In this document: piece after piece, positions 1 through 9,522 of the stretch
Layout: each line of letters opens with the position of its first letter
Numbering within the stretch: the first letter of the stretch is position 1
NCBI GenBank assembly: GCA_964036045.1
Contig: OZ038378.1
Span: 163,305,311 to 163,369,310 of the forward strand
Length of the DNA stretch: 64,000 nucleotides
Origin: Eutreptiella sp. 'Long Island Sound 2002'
Lineage: Eukaryota; Euglenozoa; Euglenophyceae; Eutreptiales; Eutreptiaceae
Reading direction: 5' to 3'
Translations under genes and position numbers: made by a program
The notes under the pieces: generated by a model
Database searches by the model: none
What the model was told of the DNA's origin: nothing
What the model saw: only the letters and a program-made list of their open reading frames with translations

Positions 1-23
1 GTGGGGAGCCCCATGCATACCAG

Positions 24-98
24 ATCAGTGAGTGGTTGAATGGAAATGCAATCGACTGCCAATAGGCGGGTCGGCGGCTCGATTCCCGGCGGCTGACC
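24..98 (+). other. tRNA-like sequence (tRNA-Gly-like relic or SINE head)
   Basis: A 75-nt stretch resembles a eukaryotic glycine tRNA: an A-box-like GTGGTTGAATGG, a CTGCCAA anticodon-loop-like stretch (anticodon GCC), a B-box-like CTCGATTCC, and flanks in which TCAGT can pair with GCTGA. The D and anticodon stems pair poorly, so a functional tRNA is unlikely. A tRNA-derived SINE head or pseudogene fits better. It lies just outside the outer retroelement. Confidence 0.25.
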
Positions 99-267
99 GC
101 CGGCCGCGCCGAACAAACCTGTAAATTTTGCTGGACCTGATTCTTGTTCAAATGTTCAAATGCTTCTGAACACAAACTCTTGACCCCCCCCCCTACCCCC
201 CCCAAAAAATGTGTTATCCACTTTCAGGGGATAGAGGCCTCAGAATAAAAAAATCCATTGGGGGATT

Positions 268-324
268 GTTCTTCACACCCCGTTCCCCCTGTCACCAGAG
301 GCACTGCACCGGACATGCACGCCC
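268..324 (-). repeat. Split direct repeat B2, 3' end of outer element
   Basis: 57-bp copy of 582-638 with one mismatch. Its 3' end on the minus strand is AAC, after which similarity to B1/A2 stops, so this marks the right terminus of the outer element. Confidence 0.85.
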
Positions 325-335
325 GGACATACACA

Positions 336-374
336 CATTTCATTTCATTTCATTTCATTTCATTTCATTTCATT
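336..374. repeat. (TTCAT)n microsatellite
   Basis: About eight perfect copies of a pentamer lie in the spacer (325-484) between A2 and B2 of the outer element. Confidence 0.9.
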
Positions 375-484
375 CGACACTGCTCGCAGTTCACACAATG
401 CTGCTATGTACACTGCAGGGTGTCCAAGCTTCCAGCGTCTGGGAACACAGATACATAGCCCGGGTGGGCGGGTGGGACTGACTC

Positions 485-584
485 ATGGCACAAAAGACAG
501 AAGGCAATTTAAATAGCCTGTAATACACACAAGCTGGGGAGAACAGGGCTACAGCAGAACTTTCGTTCTTTGAAAACTACAGTT
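485..584 (-). repeat. Split direct repeat A2 of outer element
   Basis: 100-bp copy of A1 (20753-20852) with five substitutions. It directly abuts B1, overlapping it by the shared AAC. This B1/A2 junction is the expected circle-junction or recombination site. Confidence 0.87.
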
Positions 585-638
585 CTTCACACCCCGTTCT
601 CCCTGTCACCAGAGGCACTGCACCGGACATGCACGCCC
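582..638 (-). repeat. Split direct repeat B1 of outer element
   Basis: 57 bp, one mismatch to B2 (268-324). Similarity ends sharply at 638, where the element's 3' non-coding region starts. Confidence 0.85.
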
Positions 639-1925
639 TAAAGCATGCGAACGGATGTGAGCGCCTGGGCTGTCTAGCACCTGTGAGTGGCATCTGAGTG
701 CCACCTGGGCTAGCCCGTGACTGAAACACAGGCCCACTGACACACAGGTCAACCTGTCTCCCCATATAAAGGACTCCGTGTCCCTAGGTGGCGCGAAAGC
801 GCCGGGGAAGGTTTCGTTTCTCCCCATTGCTCCTGGTAACGAAAAAAGACAGCCGTACCAGGAATGGGACCTGTAACATGTCATCAGAGTCGGGCGGAGC
901 CCGAAGGACAGAAGAGAAAAACAGAGGGCCGGCTAGCGGCCAGTTAGTTTGGCATTGCCCCACACCGCGAGTATACAAACTATAGGCGGCGTGTACGCAC
1001 AGCAGGCGGAAGGCTCTGCCGCAAAGCGAAGGCAGAAGCAGCGAGGTCTGGATGACGTCTGCTGTGCACTGAAGAATGGCTGAGCCCAGCCGGAGTTACT
1101 GTCAAAGAGCGCGGACCAAGGGGGATGAATGAAAAAGGAAAAGGAGGCACAAATTGCTGGGATGACTGTGTGCGCGCATGCTCCGCGTGCGGTTGCTCCC
1201 CGGAAGAGGGGCCATACATACCATGGCGGCCGTTGCCTGAGCGGCAACGCACCCGGCGCCCGTCCTGAAGACGGCGGTTCGAACCCCGCCGGCAGCGCTG
1301 GATCTGAGGGAGCTTCCCCCCCCCACCGATGCCTTTGAATACCGGACGGGCCCTCCCGTCGATCTGTTTGAGTACAGGCGGCAGAGCACGCTGCTGCAGG
1401 TGTGCGTGGTGCTTGCGTGTGCATGTTTGTCGCGCTGGCAAAACGTGTGCATTTTTGTCGTGCTCGCAAAACGGACGAGACCTCCACCCGATCCGCCGGT
1501 ATCGGCGGTGGCGCGGGCTGCTGAAGGGGTGGGTGGTTCTCACGATGCCCACTAGAGAGCTCTACGTGCAGGGGCCCCAAGAGCACCAGGTCCCAGGAAT
1601 CGAACCCCCGCCGGGACGACTGAAGACTACCGCTCTCACCATCGGGCCAACTATGTCTCTTGCCCATTCTACAGCGCAACCTGCATAGGGAGGGGCTTCA
1701 GGGGGGGGGGGGGCGAAATGAACTCGGCATAAGGAGCAAACAGTGCATGTGAAAGCAAGAATTGAACGGCTTGGGGGGGGGGGGGGGGGGACTGACTAGA
1801 CGTTGCACTCAACAGGGCAGAGACATCAGCGGGAGACCGGATGTCGTCGGCGACCGGGCGCCAACCCAGCCAGTCATAAGTTGAGTTGTGCAGGGGGGGA
1901 AGAAAGACAGGAGCTGAGGGGGAAA
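639..1925. other. 3' non-coding region of outer element with tRNA-like SINE pieces
   Basis: No believable gene. It contains a tRNA-promoter-like segment on the minus strand at about 1660-1560 (A-box-like GGCCCGATGGTGAGAGCGG, perfect B box GGTTCGATTCC) and a second on the plus strand at about 1225-1300 (TTGCCTGAGCGGCAACGC, then GGTTCGAACCCC). Neither folds into a full tRNA, so they look like tRNA-derived SINEs. A 28-bp near-perfect tandem pair sits at 1417-1444 and 1445-1472. Long G runs occur at about 1700-1712 and 1776-1791. Open frames here (for example minus 933-1679) cross these repeats and are not supported. Confidence 0.5.
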
Positions 1926-3940
1926 CTAAACATGCAGGGACCACGGCAGAGGCTGCAGGGATTGAATGTGCTCATACGGCTGATCTGCAGCGCACCAGCG
2001 TGCGTGGCGTGCCTGCGCCTCTTTGATGGATGCAGCTACAGGGGGGAAGCTGGACTCACGTGAAAGAGGGTCAGCTGGAGTCTGGGAAGTATGTACCCTG
2101 AAAAAGACCAGTTTCAAACCACTCTAGAGGCGCAGCCAGAAAAGCCGGCGGAGGAGTCTGTTTTGTACATGGCAGTGGGTCGTTGCCCTTTGACGAAGCG
2201 CCTGGTATCTGGCTGTATCACTGTCAACCCCTATGCAGGCAGTGCCGTGGCCCTCGTAGGCGGCTATATTGGCGGCGGAGTAAAGTCCATGGAGTTCAGC
2301 CTGAGCCAGAGTAGTGACCCATGGGGGACAGGTGCGCGAGCGGTAGCACCCTTTGGGGCCCACCACTCCTATGGTGTGCCTGGCGCATATAGAGGTAGGG
2401 GGGGTAGCATCAGCAAAATATACTCTGCCGTCCTGTGACGGCCTGGACTTGCATGACTGGGGAACCCGAGAGAGAAAACGAGGGCGGTGCCTGTGGAACG
2501 GATGAGACCTCTGGTAAACCTGTCCTCTCTTGAATATGCCGACCTATAAGCACCAGCTAGAACACAGGAAAGAGAGGCCGGGCGGATGAGCCATTGCATG
2601 CGACCAAGTAAGCGCATAAGGTCGGAGGCAGAGATTTTCCCCGTGCCCACTGCCCTAATCCACATGCGAAAGGCTCCAGCCAAAACCGCCGGTTGGTTTT
2701 GTATGTACTTGCGGAGGGTGTCAAACCACTTCCCCACAAAACCGATGCGCTTCGTGGGGCGAGTTTCACTCTTAACGCTGATAACCAAACCTGCTTGTCT
2801 AAGCTTGCGGACAACCGCCCTTCGGCCAATGTTGAGTGAGCGCCTGCTTTTTGCATCCAGAAGGACATCGTCCAGATACACTTTGTTGCCCACCGGAACT
2901 TTGGCAGCAGAGATGGCCGAGGCAACTAACCGCTTGACAAGTGTTTGGCAAATTGAGGGTGAATAACGCCATCCAAAAGGCAGTCGAGTATACTTGTAGC
3001 AATGTTGTCTTGCCTGGACCACAAAAACCCTGTGCCACGAGCGCGGCAGCTTTATGCTCCAATAGCAGTTTTGCAGACTGATTTTGCAGAGCCATCTGCC
3101 AGATTTGGAGCCTTTGATGGTGTGAGCCAGGTGGCTGAGGGTTGGCAGGCGTACCGCTTTAGGAGCCCTGTGGTCACTCGCATTTATGCGGACCGCATTG
3201 AGGAGCAGCCTACACTTTTCAGCATTTTTGTAACGCAAGAAAACAGAGGACGAAACCCTGGCTTTGGTGTGTCTCATACCTCTGGTATCCACACGGACGG
3301 ACTCCAGCATGCGCCCAACCGTGTGCTGAGAGTGGGGAGCAAAATGGGGCTGCTGCGCCTCCCGCGTGCACTTAGTGTACTGCTTGCGCGGGTTGGAGGG
3401 CACAAGGCGGCGCCAGATGCTGTGTGCGATGTGCACTGCGCCCGCCTCCCCCAGGCCTTTGCCGGCAATGTCTTCAGTGACACGGGCATGGTGACCAGGC
3501 TCACGGCCCTGACGCAGATAGTCATAGTAGCCATCAGACTCACAGAAAAGTCCAGACTGTAAAATAGTGTTTAACACATTACGCAGTAGGGCGAGCGCCC
3601 TTGCTGACCCACGCAACCCAAGAACAACGAGCGCCATGTGCTGCAATGCCGCAACGACCATGGGCCGCCTAGGCGGGCGAATGGTTGGAAGCTGGGCTAT
3701 AGAATGAAAGAGATGCAGAAAATCATGGAGCAAACCCCTGTGTAGTGATGCTGTTCCTGCGAGGCCTATTTGGGGCCTGCGAACGCGAGCTGAGCCGAGC
3801 AGATCTGCCGTTGGGGGGGGCCGTTGGCAATGCTGCGCGGACCCACTCGTTGAAGACGGCCGTGGAAGGCCAGGGAACTTCGTACCACCCTGGCTGGTTG
3901 TTTTGCCACTTTGGCCCCGGCATGGGCCCTCCTTTGACAA
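1926..3940 (-). pseudogene. Outer element reverse transcriptase-RNase H (decayed)
   Basis: A DIRS-group RT followed by RNase H. In the first frame (3940-2369) one can read the fingers motif RLPTL, CYWSIKLP, LPFGWRYSP, the catalytic YLDD (codons near 2878-2867), GFVGKWFD and a MQWLIRP thumb motif. The motif A aspartate is replaced: KISLQN where the family has K-x-D-L-x-N. RNase H continues in a shifted frame: FADAT, AELHG, VDSD and, after an in-frame TAG at 2126-2124, PADPLSR. It probably ended near 1926 or at a later UGA. The frameshift near 2420 and the lost aspartate make it non-functional. The frame up to 3940 has no ATG near its start. Confidence 0.8.
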
Positions 3941-4842
3941 ACGTCCAGCTGGAGGGGGGTGTGGTGTACATCCTTGCCACCGTGGGCGATTTCCTTCCCC
4001 CCCCAGATCTGCACCAGGTGGAGTGGCAGCCCGAGCGCCTGAAGCTGGGCCGCCCCAAATTTGCGCTAGCTGTGCCAGCGAATAGTTTTACATGTGCACC
4101 CTGGCGACTGCACAAGCTCGAGGAATGCTGCCGCCAAGTGTGCCTTGGATGTGAAAAATGCGGGTCTGTGCGGATGATGTCCCGAGAGGGCGCGCAATCG
4201 TGCGAGGAAATCACCCCATTTGCGGGCCCATGGACCCATTTTTGGCCTGTGCAAGCCGGCTCTGCCCTTAGGGCCCCGGAAGCGGAGCTCTGCTTCGTCG
4301 GGGGCCGCCGTCGCTGCCTCTGAGATGCGCTGCCCGAAGGCGATGGAGAGTGCCGATAGCGCGACCACTTCCCAGTCCAGCTTGGTCTTGGCCGCTTGGC
4401 GGAGTTGTCTGAGACAGTGCATTGTTGCCCAGTGCTTGGATCGCCCCTCTTGTTTGCGCTTTGGCACCTTTTGAATTGCGTCGATGAATAGCCAGTCGGC
4501 TGGGACGATGGTGGGCTGCACCCAGTTGAACTTCTCCAGTAGCTGTACCCCTGACAACAACCTTTTGCTGTTTGACTCTGTGTGCTGCTGTTGGACCTCC
4601 CCAAGGAGCTGCTCGTCGATTGCTGTACACAACGATTCACCCGGATGTCCGGCGAGCCTGTAGCGCACTCTGCGGAGCTGTTGCAGGTACCCCTTGACCA
4701 ATGCGATGCCGAGCCCGCGCACTACTGTTGCCGCATAGGAACTTGCATAGTCGCCTGCAACTGCTGCCTCCGGCTGGTCGACTGCCCAGAGGAATTTCCG
4801 GGCACCACGTCCCCACCGACCAGCTCTCTTGGTGCGAGGTAG
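3723..4842 (-). pseudogene. Outer element tyrosine recombinase (decayed)
   Basis: A tyrosine recombinase fused in frame behind gag through a single UGA (4845-4843). The frame is open from 4842 without an ATG near its start. Visible catalytic motifs are box I arginine in FGQRISEAA (about residue 132 of the 4722 frame), a candidate beta-strand lysine in RGPKGR, box II RWHS-[TAG]-RKFGAA (TAG at 4068-4066), the tryptophan of QIWGG and, after a one-base frameshift, the nucleophile tyrosine in ARMYTTPP. The frame then continues as a tail with PGWYEVPWPS to a stop at 3723. The TAG stands where the inner copy has leucine (WHALRR). Position is upstream of RT, unlike classic DIRS/Ngaro elements. Confidence 0.75.
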
Positions 4843-5495
4843 TCATTTGGACTTTGGCCCCGGGCATCCGTAGGCCGGGCCTTCCCAGAACCAATGATGG
4901 GCCTTGCAAAACCGGCACTTTGTTTGGGGCGGACGGGAACAGTCTATCAGGTTGTTGCTCGTCTTTCCGCGGAAGTGCTCCTTACCGTCAATGATGACCA
5001 TTGTGGGCTTTGGTGGCGACCAGGAAGATGATGCGCTGGCGCTGCGCGACGTACCTTTGCGTGGAGTCTCCCCTGATGACGACGAGGATGACGAGTCGCT
5101 GGAGCTGGTGCTTGACTCCTCTTCGGAACCAGACGAGTCGGACAGGCGCCGTCGGGACCCACGGCTCTTGCCTTTGCTTTTCTTGTGGTGCTCCCTTTTT
5201 GGTTTCTCCTTCTTCTTTTTGTGTTTGTCCGCTGACTTCAGTGCCTTTTTCCCCGGGTCATCACAGTCCACAATGATGGACCACACATCAGCCGCAAGCT
5301 CCTCACCAATTTGCACTTGCATTTCCAGCGCCGGTTGTCCTGGGGTGCTCCGGCAGTTCACGCTGTGCCTTCAGATAATGTTCCAGGGCCTTGGCGAGCT
5401 TCTGGGTCCATATGGTTGCCCCTGTGCACTTGCGAATGGTCTTAGCATTTTTTATAGTCAGGGCATCGTAACGCACCTTTTGCGATTTGTCAGGG
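4843..5495 (-). pseudogene. Outer element gag, 3' portion
   Basis: Gag-like protein of the outer element. Its first ~15 codons lie at 20331-20289, on the far side of the inner element. Sequence resumes at 5495 in the same frame (PDKSQKVRYDAL...), then a frameshift near 5350 joins the 5361-4843 frame. That part has a very basic lysine-rich tract, an acidic/serine run and a zinc-knuckle-like end, CRFCKAHHWFW followed by YGC. It ends with UGA immediately followed by CUA, and the reading frame continues into the recombinase. The charged tract and knuckle suggest RNA binding in a ribonucleoprotein particle; that role is inferred. Confidence 0.65.
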
Positions 5496-5548
5496 GTTTA
5501 CCACAGGCAAGAAGCAAAAAGCAAATCTGGCAGACAGACATCTCGTGG
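5496..5548 (-). repeat. Split direct repeat B2, 3' end of inner element
   Basis: 53-bp copy of 5891-5943 with two mismatches. It ends in GGTAAAC on the minus strand, after which the outer gag sequence resumes. Confidence 0.85.
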
Positions 5549-5821
5549 CAGTAACTCATGTGACATACAACGCTCGCCATGTCCGGAGCACGACCCACCA
5601 AACCCGCGGTCAGGCTTGGACCTTTCCCTCCCGTCGATGCTGGACAAAGCCGCGTAGCGCACGGTCGCCGCCACGAGTAAGGCAGGCCAGCGGCTACCAT
5701 AGTCACTCATAATCTCGGCACACGGCTGCCGGGCGACAACCCTCCAACACTGGCACAGGGGCACCACCTAGGTTGGGACACGACTGGCCCGCCCTCCACC
5801 GCAAGTGGGTGGGTGGGCGGG

Positions 5822-5894
5822 CAGAAAGTAAAAACACGTTGCCTGAGAGGGGAAGAGGGGGAGGTAAACCAACGGTGACAAGCACCGTGAGTTT
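5822..5894 (-). repeat. Split direct repeat A2 of inner element
   Basis: 73-bp copy of A1 (20216-20288) with two mismatches. Together with the end of B1 it forms a 35-nt palindrome at 5863-5897: GGTAAAC/GTTTACC and ACGGTG/CACCGT arms around a 5-nt centre. It is followed on the minus strand by a pyrimidine tract ending in CAG that resembles a 3' splice site. The spacer 5549-5821 separates it from B2 and holds no gene I can support. Confidence 0.85.
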
Positions 5895-5943
5895 ACCAAA
5901 GGCAAGAAGCAAAAAGCAAATCTGGAAGACAGACATCTCGTGG
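5891..5943 (-). repeat. Split direct repeat B1 of inner element
   Basis: 53 bp, matching 5496-5548 with two differences. It overlaps A2 by the AAAC core. Confidence 0.85.
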
Positions 5944-6905
5944 TTTATCTTTCTTCAGTAAAAGCGCCAGCACCACGCTGCCTCACGCCGAAATGCTCCC
6001 GGGGTGGGAGGGGTTGGGGTGGACAGGATCCGCGCGAGGGGATACACGTGAAAACACACCACTGTCAGGGTTCAGGCTGTCGTGGGGCGGGTGATACCCT
6101 GATCATCATAACAATACTGCACCCCCCGACAATCGCACAGGCCAAATCCGGCCCTCACCGAAGACCGGCGCAGGTACACCGCGCCGTACCCTCACCGGCG
6201 TACTGCACAGCCCCAGAGCGCACTCACGTGGCGCAAGGCGCTACGCAGCGGACAGCCACGGCACCCCAGCGCCACTGGTGGACCTCCCTCATGCTAAGGC
6301 CGTAAACATATATGCCACCCGGCGCACCAAAAACAGGCCCCCTTGGATCCACAAATACGGGCGGTCACCGCCCACTTTTTTATGCGCAGACAGGGACAGG
6401 GTCAGTTCGCGCACTCCCAGCCGCAACCGCCATCTGTGGCGGCACAAGTGTCGGCCCCTCTCGTGCTTGACATCGGGACTGCCCGCGGAGGTGAACATCT
6501 GGCGCGCAGTCCCACCAAGACGCGACGCTAAGTCCGTCACGGCGTCGCGCAGCAAGCCCGGCGCCTCCGCGGGTGCGCAAGGCCGGTCGAAGATGAGGCG
6601 TGCCTGGGTCCCCAGCCACACCCTGCGAACCGACCGACGCGCCACATGGCGGGCCAACACGTACTGCGCCTGCCGTTGTGCCCGCAGCCGCCGCCGCCCC
6701 CCCGCCTCAACTGAGCGGCGATGTCGCACGCCTCCCCGGTGCTGGCGCGGGCGCCGGTGGTGTCGGTTACGCCGAGGCATACCTTGTATAAAAACAGTGC
6801 AGTACATAGCACAGGAGCAAAGCTCACCCGCCGTAAACCACACTACAGCACCACGCCGCCCACAAACCGGCACTTGTGCAACGAACGCAGCAGCTCTCCC
6901 CACCG
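5944..6905 (-). other. Inner element 3' region with an arginine-rich open frame
   Basis: About 960 bp between the end of RNase H and B1. The minus strand is open at 6909-6289 (206 codons) with a very arginine-rich translation, typical of chance frames in GC-rich DNA. No motif is recognised. It is most simply the 3' untranslated region of the inner element, though a small accessory protein cannot be excluded. Confidence 0.35.
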
Positions 6906-8621
6906 TCACTGGGGCGCTACCTCCGCCCGAGCAAGATGACCGTGGAAATTTGACTGCATCCTACTCAAAGGATCACCGGGTTGCAAATGGGATGGGCACC
7001 ACACGACATAAACCTGCAGGCTGGAAACACATAACCGGCGCGACACCGAACGCAACATTGCATGCTGGATCTTTAACCACGTGGATGCCTTCAGCTGAAC
7101 AAGCTGGGCAAACGCCACCTCACTGTCTGTCACTAACAGCAAACAATCCCACCGCAAACGTAAGGCGAGCCGCACCGCCCAGCATAACCCCGCCAACTCC
7201 GCCGTCTGTTGCGTATGACGCGCTACGGGCACCACCCAAGATCGGGCTCCCACCTGCGGCGAAAACCCCCCCACCCTGTACGAAAACAGGTCCCACGCCG
7301 CGTCCACGCACCAGCACCATGGCCTCAGGCGTTGAAAAAGCTCAGGTACAGGGGAGCGGGAAAGCGAAACAAACTGCCGCGCCCTCTCCCAAGGCAAAGC
7401 CCTATAAGGTTCAGCACACAAGCACAAAGTAGAGGCCAACGCATGCAGGATCTTTACAGGCACGTTCCTGTCATGGTCCCCCCACCGGACCCAACAATAC
7501 GCGCCCGCCAGCAAGGGCGCAGAGGTCAACCGCGGCCGGATGTGCCACTGGAGAGAGCCCAGCAATTTCTCCATCAGCTTGGGCCCTGGCATGGGGGATA
7601 CCGCCAACCTTAACCACGCAGCCAAAATCTGCAACCACGCGCGTCTGTGGCTATAAACCATACGGCGCCGTAAGTCCAAAAACTTTCCCAGCACAAACAG
7701 ATGTTGCACCGGTTCCAAAGTGGACTTATCAGAGACGATAAACCTATTCTCAACCAGCAAACGTACACACTCCTTGGTGGTGCCGTGTAGCAGGGGACGA
7801 TCGGCCGAAACTAGGACGAAGTCGTCCAAGTAATGCAGTAACTCCACACTCCGTGGGATGTGTAGTCGCAACAAGTCCCCCAGGATGCGCTGGCAGAGGT
7901 ATGGCGAACACTTCCGGCCAAAAGGCAATCGCGTTGCCCCCACCACCGGTCCTCCCGGCCGTATCCTAGCCCGGAAAGCCGTGTCTACGCCCTCCGGCAG
8001 GACAAAACTCCAAAAGGCGTTGGTCAGGTCTATATGTGTGGCATATAGCCGCCGCCCGGGCGGTGTCTGGTTTAACAGTCGGCAAATACCCTCCTAGGAG
8101 GGTAAGGCAAAATGGGGGGGATCCGGGGACTCCTCATTTAATCCCACGCAAGACAGTATAAGGCTGACCTTGCGGGACGACTTAGGGATAATGAAAGGAA
8201 AAACCGACGGTGTAGTACCCTCAGGGACCTCCCTGAAAATGCCCAAATGCTCAACAGCGGCAAAAAACTGACCGACCAACCCCGACACCTGACCCGCCCC
8301 GCCCGGCGGATCTCGCTCCACGTCGTAACCCGCCGCGGACTCCAAGAAGTCAGCCGGCACGACCTCCCTCCACAAACCATCCGGGATCCGGTACGACCCC
8401 ACGGCCCCCAGCCCGCGCTGGACCACCTCCGGGACCACCGCCGCGAGCGACGGCTTGGGCGACGTATTCAAGTGAAGCAACGCCTCCCATGCCGGTTCGG
8501 CAAACTCGCACAGTGCCAGACAAATCACATCCAGTGCAGAACCCAGGGCGAAGTCCTCAGCCACCCGGAAAACCCTATCCACAAACAACTCAATCCGCTG
8601 CAAAAGTAAAGGCCCTGGCGC
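6906..8621 (-). CDS. Inner element reverse transcriptase-RNase H, one in-frame UAG
   Basis: RT plus RNase H of the DIRS group in a single frame from just after a UGA at 8624-8622 to the UGA at 6908-6906, broken only by a TAG at 8096-8094. Seen in order: PFIIPKSSRK (fingers), FALPS-[TAG]-EGI, HIDLTNAFWSF (motif A with its aspartate), TRLPFGRKCSP (motif B region), YLDD (codons near 7832-7821), LGKFLD and LQWHIRP thumb. The RNase H has catalytic candidates CVDAAW, AELAGL, VTDSEVA and GDPLSR. The interrupting TAG stands where the outer copy has leucine (RLPTL). All catalytic residues seem present, so the enzyme would be complete if UAG were read through or recoded. Confidence 0.8.
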
Positions 8622-8730
8622 TCACAACTTGCGCTGCAGCCAGCACGCTAACCCCGATAGGGCGAGCACCCGGGCATACAGGGGCAGTGCAATCAGGAAC
8701 CGCGGGACAACCGGCGGATCGCCGCCGTCC

Positions 8731-9522
8731 CTAGGGAACTCCGGGCCCGGTAGGCTGGGGGGGGGAGCCGCCCACCAACCCCTCCCCGCCCCCCACACCC
8801 GCCCCCTCCACGGACCTCGCGGGTGGCACGGGCACATCATGAAGATCCGGCGCCAACGCCCCCCCCCCCCCCCCGCTCCCACCGGAGGTGGCGGAAATCC
8901 CACGACTGGGGGCAAGACCCTGACCAAACGCGGGCCGCTTACGGGGCGGACACTCCGTAACCTCGCGACCCCGCCTCCTGGGTACAAGGCGCTGCGGCCT
9001 AACGGTCGGGGTAACCGCATCGGAGCCACCCACCCGGGACGGGGAAGGCACACGGTACTGCCGGACAGGGGGAGGGGGGGGCGCGTACTGTTGTCGCCGT
9101 GATCCCGGATCCCGCGGTCGTTTGCGTGACCCCAACCCCCCAGCACCGGGCGCGCCAACCCTGAAGGCATCCGCCGGAGCAGCGACGCTCCCCATGTTCG
9201 GCACACACTCCTTAACTCTACGAACTCCCGATCCATCTCCAACATCCGCATCCGAGTCAGAGTCGGACAGGACGATAACTTCAGGGGGCAGTATAGGAGA
9301 AGCGGACTGGGCGCAAGCCGGGGAAGGGGAAGTTGGTCGTGGCTCCGATGGAGGTCCTGGGACAGCTAGGGATGAGCACGGCTGGGGGTCGTCGACGGTA
9401 GCGGCACCGACGCTATGCTCTTCCCGAATGTCCTCCACCAGAGTACTTCCAGTAGGCCCAAGAAGAGGCGGTCCATTGGAGGCTCCGCAAACCGTGAGAG
9501 GTCGTACATAGCCATACCCCAC
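8731..9522 (-). CDS. Disordered linker between recombinase and RT (frame uncertain)
   Basis: A 263-codon open frame overlapping the recombinase C-terminus and ending in TAG before the RT. It is rich in Pro, Gly, Ser and Arg with no predicted fold. Notable are a hydrophobic-acidic stretch EVIVLSDSDSDADVGD, which fits the SUMO-interacting motif pattern, and several basic clusters (SRKRPRD, PRRRGRE, PPRKRP) that could act as nuclear localisation signals. There is no ATG at its start. It may be a domain of a polyprotein reached by frameshifting. A run of nine C (minus) at 8765-8757 is a likely slip point into the RT frame. The competing frame (9365-8625) is also open because the DNA is GC-rich. 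Confidence 0.4.
   Translation of the reverse strand: MGYGYVRPLTVCGASNGPPLLGPTGSTLVEDIREEHSVGAATVDDPQPCSSLAVPGPPSEPRPTSPSPACAQSASPILPPEVIVLSDSDSDADVGDGSGVRRVKECVPNMGSVAAPADAFRVGAPGAGGLGSRKRPRDPGSRRQQYAPPPPPVRQYRVPSPSRVGGSDAVTPTVRPQRLVPRRRGREVTECPPRKRPAFGQGLAPSRGISATSGGSGGGGGALAPDLHDVPVPPARSVEGAGVGGGEGLVGGSPPQPTGPGVP

Noticed and set aside
933-1679. 248-codon minus frame
   Set aside because: It crosses tRNA-like promoter sequences and a tandem 28-bp repeat; the composition is that of repeat DNA.
2124-4068. UAG codons explained as CAG-to-TAG deamination
   Set aside because: The aligned residue in the sister element is leucine or another hydrophobic residue, not glutamine. Simple decay from TTG remains possible.
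6278-7432. 384-codon open frame on the plus strand
   Set aside because: It is antisense to the inner RT-RNase H, which has clear catalytic motifs. The Arg/Thr/Pro-rich translation is a GC-rich shadow.
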